From Pseudomonadota bacterium (GTDB lineage: Bacteria; Pseudomonadota; Gammaproteobacteria; Burkholderiales; Thiobacillaceae): a DNA stretch of 12,470 bases. A program made the translations under genes and the position numbers. The stretch is taken from positions 1-12,470 of the forward strand of contig JAKBJA010000103.1 of assembly GCA_021836225.1 (NCBI GenBank), read 5' to 3'. A model generated the notes under the pieces. It did not search any database, was not told the origin of the DNA, and worked only from the letters and a program-made list of their open reading frames with translations. Position 1 is the stretch's first letter. Each line of letters opens with the position of its first letter. Of this stretch, positions 1-6,521 are shown one piece after another.

Positions 1-360
1 GCGCGGGTTTCCAGCCGCACCATGCCGGGGGCGTCGACGAAGCGGTAAGGCGTGGCGGCAGCGTTGGGCACGTCCTTGAGCCCGCGCCCCATGAAGCGCT
101 TGACCGAAGCGATGGTGTTGTGGGGGTCGTCGCTCTGGCGCAATTGCGCATCCAGCCCGACTTGCGGGCTGCCGTCCTGCACGTAGCGCACCACCGACGG
201 CAGCAGGGCGCGCCCGGCTTCGTCCTCCAGCACGTCCGCCGCACCGCTGCGCACGGTGGCGACCAGGGAGTTGGTGGTGCCCAGATCGATGCCGATGGCC
301 AGCCGGTGCTGGTGGGGATCCGCACATAAACCGGGTTCTGCAATCTGGAGTAGGGCCATG
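1..360 (-). CDS. hscA: Fe-S assembly chaperone HscA, N-terminal 120 residues (runs off the left edge)
   Basis: Hsp70-type ATPase dedicated to Fe-S biogenesis: it binds the LPPVK motif of IscU and drives cluster release in the cytoplasm. The visible part opens [10 protein letters not shown], characteristic of HscA rather than DnaK. It continues with the Hsp70 phosphate-1 loop [17 protein letters not shown] (about residues 23-39), then LLPSVVRY and ASVKRFMGR, both typical of HscA. The gene is cut by the window edge, so the rest of the ATPase domain and the whole peptide-binding domain are unseen. The start is fixed by an AGGAG box at 366-370, whose first base abuts the MITE-like insertion. The partner IscU, encoded upstream in the same operon, carries the matching LPPVK motif. 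The J-protein gene hscB, normally just upstream, is absent here. Confidence 0.93.
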
Positions 361-369
361 ATGGTCTCC

Positions 370-638
370 TAGGGCGTGTTAACACTAATTTCGCGTCCGC
401 GTTGCCGCGAGAAAGCGATGGATGCAAGGCGCGTCGCGCCGGCAAGGGCCATCCCTTGCCAAGCGGCGCAACGCCGCAGACGCGCTTTCTCGTGGCAACC
501 CGAAGGGACGGGCTGATTCGAGCGCATCCCTTTGTCGCGTGCCACTTGCAGTGAATGACTCTGCTGCGCGTCTCGCTTCGCGGTCTGCATCTCGAATTGG
601 CCTCGTCGCGGGCGTGAAATTAGTGTTAACACGCCCTA
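370..638. mobile_element. MITE-like element with long terminal inverted repeats and TA flanks
   Basis: The ends 370-392 and 616-638 are perfect 23-bp inverted repeats beginning TAGGGCGTGTTAACAC. Pairing continues inward to about 401 and 607 with only two mismatches. The outermost TA on each side fits a TA target duplication, as made by IS630/mariner-type and some IS5-group transposases, although a TA cannot be told from part of the palindrome by eye. No transposase gene is present, so the element would be non-autonomous. Inside, a 16-bp stem (402-417 with 483-498, one G-T pair) encloses hairpins at 428-440, 441-460 and 463-477. An open frame (632 down to 369, GTG start, 87 codons) runs from repeat to repeat on the minus strand. 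I regard it as non-coding passenger sequence. It sits between iscA and hscA, and its ends coincide with the iscA stop codon and the hscA ribosome-binding site. Confidence 0.85.
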
Positions 639-959
639 TACGTTGAAGCTTTCCCCGCAGCCGCAGGTGTTCTTCACGTTGGGGTTGTTGAACTTGAAGC
701 CTTCGTTCAAGCCCTCGCGCACGAAATCCAGCTCGGTGCCGTCGAGGAAGGACAGGCTCTTGGGATCGATCAGCACCGTGACGCCGCCGGATTCGAAGGC
801 AATGTCGTCGGGCAGGCTCTCGTCCACGAACTCGAGCGTGTAGGCCATGCCGGAACAGCCGCTGGTGCGCACGCCCAGCCGCAGGCCGATGCCCTTGCCG
901 CGCTGGGCAAGAAATTTCTGGATCCGGTCGGCGGCGCTTGCTGACAGCGTAATAGCCAT
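636..959 (-). CDS. iscA: A-type Fe-S carrier IscA
   Basis: A-type carrier that accepts Fe-S clusters (or iron) from the IscU scaffold and passes them to apo-proteins. The protein is 107 residues, the usual family length (E. coli 107). The three ligand cysteines are C35 in SGCSGMAY and C99 and C101 in the C-terminal CGCGESFNV, which is the IscA rather than ErpA ending. A good AGGAG box overlaps the erpA stop codon just upstream, so the two genes are translationally close. The stop codon TAG (636-638) is made from the TA and first G of the MITE-like element: the insertion landed in the stop codon and regenerated it, so the protein is intact. Given the sigma-54 promoter of the operon, this copy may be dedicated to nitrogen-fixation demand (inference). 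Confidence 0.95.
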   Translation of the reverse strand: MAITLSASAADRIQKFLAQRGKGIGLRLGVRTSGCSGMAYTLEFVDESLPDDIAFESGGVTVLIDPKSLSFLDGTELDFVREGLNEGFKFNNPNVKNTCGCGESFNV

Positions 960-970
960 GCCCGCGCTCC

Positions 971-1315
971 TTAGACGGAAAACGAACTGCCGCAGCCGCA
1001 GGTGGATGCGGCGTTCGGGTTGTTGATCACGAAGCGCGCGCCGTCGAGGCTTTCCTGGTAATCGATCTCGGCGCCCATCAGGTACTGGAAGCTCATCGGG
1101 TCGATCAGCAGCACCACGCCGCATTTCTCCACCACGGTGTCGTCCTCGCCGCTGTTCTCGTCGAAGGTGAAGCCGTACTGAAAGCCGGAACAGCCGCCGC
1201 CGGAAACGGAGACGCGCAGCTTGAGCGCGGCATTGCCTTCGTCCTCGATCAGTTCCTTGACTTTGATCGCGGCGGCGTCGGTGAACACGACCGGGCTTTC
1301 GATTGCTGTTTCCAT
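971..1315 (-). CDS. erpA: Fe-S insertion protein ErpA-like A-type carrier
   Basis: A-type Fe-S carrier of the ErpA subfamily, which delivers clusters to target enzymes. The protein has 114 residues. The sequence [14 protein letters not shown] (C42) and the ending [11 protein letters not shown] (C106, C108) are the ErpA signatures and differ from the IscA copy next door. A strong AGGAGG box lies 8 bases before the ATG, in the 26-bp gap after iscU. The TAA stop is overlapped by the iscA ribosome-binding site. ErpA is usually encoded alone, away from isc genes. Its inclusion between iscU and iscA is unusual and suggests a specialised or second Fe-S assembly operon. Function within the family is well established; its placement here is the novelty. 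Confidence 0.9.
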   Translation of the reverse strand: METAIESPVVFTDAAAIKVKELIEDEGNAALKLRVSVSGGGCSGFQYGFTFDENSGEDDTVVEKCGVVLLIDPMSFQYLMGAEIDYQESLDGARFVINNPNAASTCGCGSSFSV

Positions 1316-1341
1316 TTGTCTGACCTCCTGTCAGTTGACGC

Positions 1342-1764
1342 TTATGCGGCTTTCGGATCGCAGGAGGCATAGCCTTCCGCGGCGATTTCGTGTTTGTTGC
1401 GGTAGTCAAGAACGGCTGCCTTGATGGCATCCTCGGCCAGGATCGAGCAGTGGATCTTGACCGGCGGCAGCGCCAGCTCCTCGGCGATTTCCGTGTTCTT
1501 GATCGCCAGCGCCTGGTCCAGGGTCTTGCCCTTGACCCATTCGGTCACCAGCGAGGAGGACGCGATGGCGGAGCCGCAGCCATAGGTCTTGAAGCGCGCC
1601 TCCTCGATCACGCCGTCGTCGTTCACCTTGATCTGAAGCTTCATCACGTCGCCGCAGGCCGGCGCGCCGACCATGCCGGTGCCGACCGACGCGTCGTCCG
1701 CGGTGAAGCCGCCGACGTTGCGGGGATTCTCGTAGTGGTCCAGTACCTTGTCGCTGTATGACAT
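1342..1764 (-). CDS. iscU: Fe-S cluster scaffold protein IscU
   Basis: Scaffold on which IscS-derived sulfur and iron are built into a [2Fe-2S] cluster before transfer. It has all three ligand cysteines (C37 in APACGD, C63 in YGCGSA, C106 in [11 protein letters not shown]), the D39 needed for release, and the HscA-recognition motif LPPVK at 99-103. At 140 residues it is longer than the roughly 128-residue family norm; the extra tail ends [11 protein letters not shown] and carries an additional cysteine (C135). It starts 10 bp after the iscS stop, with GGAGA overlapping that stop (TAAGGAGAACG). It is of the short IscU type, without the NifU middle and C-terminal domains, even though the operon promoter looks like one used for nif genes. 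Confidence 0.96.
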   Translation of the reverse strand: MSYSDKVLDHYENPRNVGGFTADDASVGTGMVGAPACGDVMKLQIKVNDDGVIEEARFKTYGCGSAIASSSLVTEWVKGKTLDQALAIKNTEIAEELALPPVKIHCSILAEDAIKAAVLDYRNKHEIAAEGYASCDPKAA

Positions 1765-1774
1765 TTCGTTCTCC

Positions 1775-2986
1775 TTAGTGGGCCGCCCACTGCACGGTGT
1801 TCAGATCGATGCCGGCACAGTGCATGTCCCACAGCGGGGACAGTTCGCGCAGCTTGCTTACGTGCTTGTGGATCAGTTTCACCGCGTAGTCGACGTCCTC
1901 CTCGGTGGTGAAACGGCCGATGGAGAAGCGGATCGAGCTGTGCGCCAGTTCGTCGCTGCGGCCCAGCGCCTTCAGCACGTAGGAGGGCTCCAGGCTGGCA
2001 GAGGTGCAGGCGGAGCCGCTGGACACCGCGAGGTCCTTGATCGCCATCATCAGCGATTCGCCTTCGACGAAATTGAAGCTCGCGTTGAGGTTGTGCGGCA
2101 CGCGGCGCTGCATGTCGCCGTTGAGGTGCACTTCGTCCAGCGTGCTGATGCCGGCCCACAGCTTGTCGCGCAGGTAGCGGATGCGTTCGTTCTCGGTGGC
2201 CATTTCCTCGGCCGCGATGCGGAAGGCCGCGCCCATGCCGACGATCTGGTGGGTGGCGAGCGTGCCGGAGCGCATGCCGCGCTCGTGGCCGCCGCCGTGC
2301 ATCTGCGCCTCGATCCGGATGCGCGGCTTGCGTCGCACGTACAGGGCGCCGATGCCCTTCGGCCCGTAGGTCTTGTGGGCGGAGAAGGACATCAGGTCGA
2401 CCTTGAGACGGGAAAGATCGATCGGCGCCTTGCCGGTGGACTGCGCGGCGTCCACATGGAACAGCACGCCCCTGTCGCGGCACAGTTCGCCGAGGGTGTC
2501 GATGTCCTGGATCACGCCGATTTCGTTGTTCACGTGCATGACCGAGGCGAGGAGGGTGTCGGGCCGGATGGCGGCCGTGAATTTGTCCAGATCGAGCAGG
2601 CCGTTCGGCTCGGGGTCGAGGTAGGTGACTTCGAAGCCCTGGCGCTCCAGTTCGCGCATCGGGTCGAGCACCGCCTTGTGCTCGGTGCGCACGGTGATCA
2701 GGTGCTTGCCCTTGCCCTTGTAAAACTGCGCCGCGCCCTTGATGGCGAGGTTGTCCGATTCGGTCGCGCCCGAGGTCCAGACGATTTCCCTGGGGTCGCA
2801 ATTGACCAGACCCGCGACTTCCTCGCGCGCCTGCTCCACCGCCTTCTCGGCTTCCCAGCCGAAGGCATGCGAGCGTGACGCGGGGTTGCCGAATTTTTCC
2901 GTCAGGTAGGGAATCATCCGCTCCGCCACGCGGGGGTCGACCGGCGTGGTCGCGGAGTAGTCGAGATAGATGGGCACCTTGGGCAT
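1775..2986 (-). CDS. iscS: Cysteine desulfurase IscS
   Basis: PLP-dependent enzyme that converts cysteine to alanine and passes the sulfur as persulfide to IscU. The 403-residue protein matches the family length (E. coli 404). Visible motifs are [14 protein letters not shown] at the N-terminus, H103 in TEHKAV, D179/Q182 in HVDAAQS, the PLP lysine K205 in [10 protein letters not shown], and the sulfur-carrying loop [15 protein letters not shown] with C327. The IscU-binding C-terminal tail ends DLNTVQW. I chose the ATG giving [10 protein letters not shown]; an in-frame upstream ATG would add 16 residues foreign to the family. AGGAAAG lies upstream at moderate spacing. It is the first gene of the operon and is preceded not by iscR but by a near-consensus sigma-54 promoter, so Rrf2/IscR feedback is not evident here. 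Confidence 0.97.
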   Translation of the reverse strand: MPKVPIYLDYSATTPVDPRVAERMIPYLTEKFGNPASRSHAFGWEAEKAVEQAREEVAGLVNCDPREIVWTSGATESDNLAIKGAAQFYKGKGKHLITVRTEHKAVLDPMRELERQGFEVTYLDPEPNGLLDLDKFTAAIRPDTLLASVMHVNNEIGVIQDIDTLGELCRDRGVLFHVDAAQSTGKAPIDLSRLKVDLMSFSAHKTYGPKGIGALYVRRKPRIRIEAQMHGGGHERGMRSGTLATHQIVGMGAAFRIAAEEMATENERIRYLRDKLWAGISTLDEVHLNGDMQRRVPHNLNASFNFVEGESLMMAIKDLAVSSGSACTSASLEPSYVLKALGRSDELAHSSIRFSIGRFTTEEDVDYAVKLIHKHVSKLRELSPLWDMHCAGIDLNTVQWAAH

Positions 2987-3056
2987 GAACGACTCGCTTT
3001 CCTTGGCTTGCGTTGAGCGGGGCGACTGTCGCACCGCTGCTTACGCTCCCTGTAAA

Positions 3057-3072
3057 GCAACTCGTGTGCCAT
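3057..3072 (-). promoter_or_regulatory. Sigma-54 promoter of the isc operon
   Basis: On the minus strand the sequence reads TGGCACACGAGTTGCTTT, matching the sigma-54 consensus TGGCACG-N4-TTGCW, with the invariant GG (3070-3069) and GC (3058-3057) exactly ten bases apart. The predicted transcript start is near 3046, leaving a leader of about 60 bases before iscS. Sigma-54 promoters need an enhancer-binding protein; the TGT-N10-ACA palindrome at 3148-3167 lies about 110 bases upstream of the predicted start, a normal activator distance. Confidence 0.8.
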
Positions 3073-3147
3073 GACGCACAAGTGCCCCTAAGGTGCTGAA
3101 AACACGGAGGGAAACCTGCCGTGCAGGGGGCAGCGGTGTGTGTAGGA

Positions 3148-3167
3148 TTTGTCTGTTTTGCGACAAA
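3148..3167. promoter_or_regulatory. NifA-type upstream activator site (TGT-N10-ACA)
   Basis: The sequence TTTGTCTGTTTTGCGACAAA has TGT at 3150-3152 and ACA at 3163-3165 with exactly ten bases between, the classical NifA upstream activator pattern. The outer arms TTTGTC and GACAAA are perfectly inverted. It lies between two divergent sigma-54 promoters, about 110 bases from the predicted iscS start and about 215 from the other. The same extended arms recur at 11281-11300. Another enhancer-binding protein with a similar site cannot be excluded. Confidence 0.65.
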
Positions 3168-3262
3168 GCGCTGCAACCGTGAAGGCGATGGAATCGCTGC
3201 GCCGAGGGGACATGCTTCCAAGCGCAGGGGACCTTGCCTGCCTGAACCGGGCAGACGTCCTG

Positions 3263-3282
3263 CTTGTCGCATTCGCGACGTG
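3263..3282. promoter_or_regulatory. Imperfect activator-like palindrome
   Basis: CTTGTCGCATTCGCGACGTG contains the inverted core GTCGC-ATTC-GCGAC and reads TGT-N10-ACG, one base short of the TGT-N10-ACA pattern. Its centre is about 100 bases upstream of the start predicted for the plus-strand sigma-54 promoter at 3348-3363, the expected position for an activator site. The inner GTCGC/GCGAC is shared with the palindrome at 11281-11300, which strengthens the case for a related site. Confidence 0.45.
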
Positions 3283-3347
3283 AGGGCGCGGCACGCAATG
3301 AGCTGCTTTCCCGTGCCGCATCATGGGCTTACGCTGAATGAAGCAAC

Positions 3348-3363
3348 TGGCACCGCTCTTGCA
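3348..3363 (+). promoter_or_regulatory. Sigma-54 promoter of the three-gene operon
   Basis: TGGCACCGCTCTTGCA matches TGGCACG-N4-TTGCW at all but one position, with GG (3349-3350) and GC (3361-3362) ten bases apart. Predicted transcription starts near 3374, giving a leader of about 36 bases before the ATG at 3410. It faces away from the isc operon promoter, and the two share the intervening activator-like palindromes. Confidence 0.8.
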
Positions 3364-3409
3364 TTGGCATCGTTGATCGAATTTTTTCAACGTTTGCAGA
3401 GAACACACC

Positions 3410-4000
3410 ATGACCACGCTAGACCAGACCGCCTTCAAACAACTCGATGCCGAAAAGCGCCTGCAGAATCCGGTGTTCAAGGCCGCCACCGGCACGGCCG
3501 GACGCTTCGGCTTCCGCGGCGAAATCGCCATCAAGTTCGCGCCGCAGCTGGCCGACGAGGCGCGCCCGCCGGAGATCACCGCCGACCAGGTGATCGCCGT
3601 GGCGCACGAAGGAAGCCCCGGCCTCGACTTCATGGCGGCCTACCTGCTGTCCTTCGAATACCTGAAGCCGCTGGCCGACGCGATGGGTCCCGCACTGAAA
3701 CCCGACGGCAAGTATTTTCTCTATTGCGACAACATCGACCTCAGCACGCGCTATCAGGTGCCCTACGGCGACGCCACCTTCTACGTGCTGCCGATCTCCG
3801 AGGCGACGGTCTACAACGAACTGCTCGAGCTGCTGTACCTTGAACGCAACGACTTGAAGAAGCTGGACACGGCCGGCAAGGTGGACCGGGTCGCGGATAC
3901 CGCACTGAAATTCTCCGACAGCTTCCCGCCCATGACGTATGAGGAAGGCCTGAAGGTCATGGGGCCGGTGCGCGATCCCGGCGAGAACCGCCCGGTGTAA
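3410..4000 (+). CDS. Unrecognised 196-residue protein, first gene of a sigma-54-linked operon
   Basis: I do not recognise the family. The predicted protein is soluble and mildly acidic, with no signal peptide, membrane segment or metal-binding cysteine cluster; only one cysteine is visible, in LYCDNID (about residue 106). The stretch RFGFRGEIAIKFAPQLADEARPPEI and the motif STRYQVPYGDATFYVLP look well ordered, and the tail MGPVRDPGENRPV appears flexible. Start choice: ATG at 3410, about 36 bases after the predicted sigma-54 start, with only a weak purine-rich box (GCAGAGAA). It is divergent from iscS and is followed after 40 bp by two further unknown genes on the same strand. Shared sigma-54/activator control with the isc genes suggests a role linked to Fe-S or nitrogenase metabolism, an inference from context only. 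Confidence 0.88.
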   Translation: MTTLDQTAFKQLDAEKRLQNPVFKAATGTAGRFGFRGEIAIKFAPQLADEARPPEITADQVIAVAHEGSPGLDFMAAYLLSFEYLKPLADAMGPALKPDGKYFLYCDNIDLSTRYQVPYGDATFYVLPISEATVYNELLELLYLERNDLKKLDTAGKVDRVADTALKFSDSFPPMTYEEGLKVMGPVRDPGENRPV

Positions 4001-4040
4001 GCAAGGCGGCAGATTTCACATTCACAAGGGAGTCGAGCGC

Positions 4041-4349
4041 ATGGCAGTTCTGATCAAGACCACCGCGGACGGACGCAAGCTGGAAGTCATCGGCAGCGCC
4101 CTCTACCTGGATGGCACGAAGGAAGCGGACGACATCGATCCGGTCATCTACCATCCCAACCGGGACGCCATACTCAGGACGGCGCCCGACGCCACCCACA
4201 TGGCAGGGCGGGTTGCGCTGACCTGGCAGCAGGCGCTGGCCGCGAATGCCGCGCTCAAGGCAGCGCGAGACGTGTTCGAGTCCAGCCCGCAGGGTCTGGC
4301 CGAGCGCATGCGCCGCGCGCAGAACAAGGCCATGACGGCGCGCGATTGA
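4041..4349 (+). CDS. Unrecognised 102-residue protein
   Basis: Small soluble protein with no known motif that I can name. The N-terminal half, MAVLIKTTADGRKLEVIGSA, looks like a short beta-rich unit, while residues 57-102 (TWQQALAANAALKAARDVFE and onward) look strongly helical with an alanine/arginine-rich end. It contains no cysteine, so it is not itself a cluster carrier. A clear AAGGGAG box lies 8 bases before the ATG. It is the middle gene of the operon: 40 bp after the 196-residue gene, and its TGA is only 4 bp before the next ATG. The tight spacing suggests it acts together with the following protein. Confidence 0.88.
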   Translation: MAVLIKTTADGRKLEVIGSALYLDGTKEADDIDPVIYHPNRDAILRTAPDATHMAGRVALTWQQALAANAALKAARDVFESSPQGLAERMRRAQNKAMTARD

Positions 4350-4353
4350 ACGC

Positions 4354-4836
4354 ATGATCTACATCGTCGAGTTTCCCCATCAGGGACGCGCGCATGCGTG
4401 GTTCGCGTTCAACCGCGACGACTTCGTGCGCAAGGTGCGCAGCACCCGCGTGCGAGAAGGCTGGGTCATCTTCGAAGCCTCGAGCGCGCGCGAACGCCTG
4501 GCCGCATGCGGCTTGAACCCGGAGTCTCCGGACGCAGCGCAAACGCATGCCGCCCTGTTCGATCTGGCGAGTGCCCATGGCTGGGATGCGCCCCTGTACC
4601 GTGCCGATCATGTGCTGGGCCAGGGAGTGCTGCAGGCCGAGCAGGTGGACGCGTTCGACGCCTGCGTCAGCGCGCTGGCGCACGATCGCAAGACGTGCCG
4701 AGTGTACCTCAGCGACGAGCAGGCGATTGGGGCATTGCAGCGCGATCCGCTGTACGACCCGGACGAGGGGTTCTATGCGCACATGGCGCTGCGCGAGCAG
4801 TTGATCGCGATGGACGCGATGGAAGAGGATATTTGA
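4354..4836 (+). CDS. Unrecognised 160-residue protein
   Basis: Third gene of the operon, beginning 4 bp after the previous stop with no visible ribosome-binding site, so it is probably translated by coupling. The protein is acidic overall; the N-terminus MIYIVEFPHQGRAHAWFAFN suggests a small beta-sheet start, followed by helical segments and an acidic tail DAMEEDI. Cysteines at about 51, 108 and 118 are scattered and form no recognised motif. I cannot assign a family. The position suggests function with its two upstream neighbours. The operon ends here; the 145 bp to the convergent gene at 4982 holds only a short hairpin (4887-4899) without a T run. Confidence 0.87.
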   Translation: MIYIVEFPHQGRAHAWFAFNRDDFVRKVRSTRVREGWVIFEASSARERLAACGLNPESPDAAQTHAALFDLASAHGWDAPLYRADHVLGQGVLQAEQVDAFDACVSALAHDRKTCRVYLSDEQAIGALQRDPLYDPDEGFYAHMALREQLIAMDAMEEDI

Positions 4837-4981
4837 TCTTTCATCCCCGTTGCTGGCGACCGCTTTGGGGTGGGGGCTTCAGATGACTGACTCTGTCAGA
4901 GTTCGATCAAATCGGTCATTCGCCACCTGCCCAGCCCCGTCTGACCGCCAGACTGCCCAACGATCGTCTCGGAAAACTCGC

Positions 4982-5434
4982 TCAGCACGTGACGAGTTCT
5001 GTGTGTCCGAAGCCTTTTGAGTAGTCAAGCACGGAGATGACCGTCGGCGTCACGCGGAATATTCGGACATCCTCCGGCGTCGGCATCGGCATTGGCACGG
5101 CGTTCTGTTCAGGATACTTCAGCGGGAACATACGCAAGACTTTATTCGCCTCGGCCGGATCGGCTATCGCTTGCGCGCGTCCCGCCATGGACAGGCCGGT
5201 GATCGCCATCAGATCCGGTGTGTCGTGATCGATGGTCAGCGACACCCGGTCATCTCGCGCCAGATTAGCTGCCTTCTGGCTGTCCAGACCGCAGAGGAAG
5301 TAGAGGGTAAGACCTTCGTTCACGTAGCCGACGGTCGTGGCCTGCGGCCAGCCATCCGGCCTTAGCGTGGCAATCGTCATGATCCGGTGTTGATCCAGCA
5401 GAGCCAGGATCTGATTTCTAATCTCTTCGTCCAT
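4982..5434 (-). CDS. Pyridoxamine 5'-phosphate oxidase-like flavin-binding protein
   Basis: A 150-residue member of the PNPOx-like split-barrel superfamily, whose members usually bind FMN, F420 or haem and act as small oxidoreductases. The typical N-terminal pattern is visible: a helix (IRNQILALLDQHRIMTIATL), then RPDGWPQATTVGYVNEGLTLYFLCG, then SQKAANLARDDRVSLTID. The substrate is not predictable from sequence; it is not a full-length PdxH. The ATG at 5434 has a GGAGA box 7 bases upstream. The longer open frame reaching 5872 is antisense to nothing but overlaps the neighbouring 145-residue gene in another frame and is rejected. It is convergent to the three-gene operon. The 251 bp upstream (5435-5685) holds no recognisable gene or strong signal. 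Confidence 0.88.
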   Translation of the reverse strand: MDEEIRNQILALLDQHRIMTIATLRPDGWPQATTVGYVNEGLTLYFLCGLDSQKAANLARDDRVSLTIDHDTPDLMAITGLSMAGRAQAIADPAEANKVLRMFPLKYPEQNAVPMPMPTPEDVRIFRVTPTVISVLDYSKGFGHTELVTC

Positions 5435-5685
5435 CCTTGTCTCCTCGACTGTCTTCGATTTGATGATCCTATCTAAGCTGAGTCCAGGAAAAAACCAAGC
5501 CGCCAAGCGCGACCAACGAGGCCGAGACACTGCAGGAAGCCATGTGGCTTTGTCGAAGTCAAGGCGATGCTTCTCCAGAAAAAAGCGAGAACCGATCTGC
5601 GGCGCCTTGACCGCTCTGGGTCGATTCTCGGCGCCCGAAGCACTGGTGAAAGCCGACATTTGCCGGGGAGCCCTCCCTATCCGGC

Positions 5686-6123
5686 TTAACCCCCACCCAT
5701 GATCAGATTGAAGACCTGACGCATCAGATTCAGCTCGGTCATGGGCATCCCGCGCATCTGGCTGATGGGCTTGAAGACGCCGCCGAGCGGTTCTATTGCC
5801 TCGTGCGGCGCATCGAGGCCTGTAAAGCGGGCAAGGTGAATGCGGATGGGGCCGTTGTCGCTGGATAGCCACGTCTCAAAGCCTTCATCAATCTTCAGCT
5901 GCAAAGGGTCGAGCCCATACTGTGCTGCCAAGGCATCCAGCACCGCGCCGGGTGCGTGTTGTTCGGCGTCGCCGACGGGTGCCGGGATGGCGCTCGCGGC
6001 CTCCGGCAAGGGCGCGGGCGCCAGGACGCTGTCACCGTAGCGGGCGAACAGCAGGGCGGTGCTGTAGCTATCGAAGTGACACAGGATCACGCGGTTGCGA
6101 TCAAGGAGGGTGGGGTCGTTCAT
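5686..6123 (-). CDS. Unrecognised 145-residue protein
   Basis: Not recognised. The N-terminal part LDRNRVILCHFDSYSTALLFARYGDSVLAP resembles a short alpha/beta unit. A proline/alanine-rich linker follows (about residues 36-58), then a second part containing ETWLSSDNGPIRIHLARFTGLD, and a methionine-rich end (ISQMRGMPMTELNLMRQVFN) closing in GGG. No membrane segment or metal motif is visible. A GGAG box lies 10 bases or so upstream of the ATG at 6123. It lies 123 bp downstream of the 87-residue gene, with a hairpin in that gap, so it may be a separate transcription unit or the weakly coupled end of the long minus-strand operon. Confidence 0.75.
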   Translation of the reverse strand: MNDPTLLDRNRVILCHFDSYSTALLFARYGDSVLAPAPLPEAASAIPAPVGDAEQHAPGAVLDALAAQYGLDPLQLKIDEGFETWLSSDNGPIRIHLARFTGLDAPHEAIEPLGGVFKPISQMRGMPMTELNLMRQVFNLIMGGG

Positions 6124-6210
6124 CGTGTGTCTGCTCCGTGGGTTGGGTGAGAAAACGTGCCGAGGCCGGTTCTGGGCTGGCTAGGGGAGGCTGAATAAGT
6201 CCCTATCCTT

Positions 6211-6243
6211 GTCATTGCGAGGCCATGCGGGCCTCGCGATGAC
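6211..6243. repeat. Inverted repeat (hairpin) after the 87-residue gene
   Basis: GTCATTGCGAGGCC pairs with GGCCTCGCGATGAC with a single mismatch around a 5-base loop. On the minus strand it begins 4 bases after the TGA of the 87-residue gene. No T run follows in either direction, so it is not a standard Rho-independent terminator. It could stabilise the upstream mRNA or be a REP-like extragenic repeat. Confidence 0.6.
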
Positions 6244-6246
6244 GTG

Positions 6247-6510
6247 TCAAACCACACGCGCGCCATCGCGATAACCCGCATCCGCTTCGAATTCCAGGTA
6301 ATAGATCCTGAAGTGCGCTTCGACATTGCCCTCGTCCGGAATGGAGTCGGTCCGTTCCGGGTAGCGTGCCAGCAGCGCGCTTCGGTGCGCGCGCCAAGCG
6401 TTCAGCAGCGCGGCCCGGGCGCTTTCCCGGTTGTACCCGGCACCGCGGAACATGAAGTGGTGGGTGTTCATTTCCGCCACCACGAATTTTCCCGGTGCCC
6501 GGGTTTCCAT
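6247..6510 (-). CDS. Unrecognised 87-residue protein downstream of selO
   Basis: A small soluble protein of no family I can name. It reads METRAPGKFVVAEMNTHHFM at the start, continues through a helix-like stretch SARAALLNAWRAHRSALL, and ends with the FRIYYLEFEADAGYRDG segment. It contains no cysteine. It starts 11 bp after the selO stop with a modest GAGG box; an internal ATG (MNTHHFMF) is a possible alternative start. Same strand and close spacing make it the likely last gene of the operon, followed by the hairpin at 6211-6243. Confidence 0.75.
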   Translation of the reverse strand: METRAPGKFVVAEMNTHHFMFRGAGYNRESARAALLNAWRAHRSALLARYPERTDSIPDEGNVEAHFRIYYLEFEADAGYRDGARVV

Positions 6511-6521
6511 GTCGGCACGCC

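Noticed and set aside
369..632. 87-codon open frame inside the MITE-like element as a real gene
   Set aside because: It starts and ends within the terminal repeats, lacks a ribosome-binding site and shows basic low-complexity composition. It is better explained as passenger sequence of the element.
1775..3034. Longer IscS starting at 3034
   Set aside because: The extra 16 residues are not family-like, and the start would fall almost on the predicted transcript start; [10 protein letters not shown] is the standard N-terminus.
3290..3303. Second GG-N10-GC (CGGCACGCAATGAGC) as a sigma-54 promoter
   Set aside because: The -12 box is GAGC rather than TTGC, and a far better promoter for the same gene lies 58 bases downstream.
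4982..5872. 296-codon open frame including the PNPOx-like gene
   Set aside because: The upstream part overlaps the 145-residue gene in another frame and is basic, low-complexity sequence; a GGAGA box marks the ATG at 5434.
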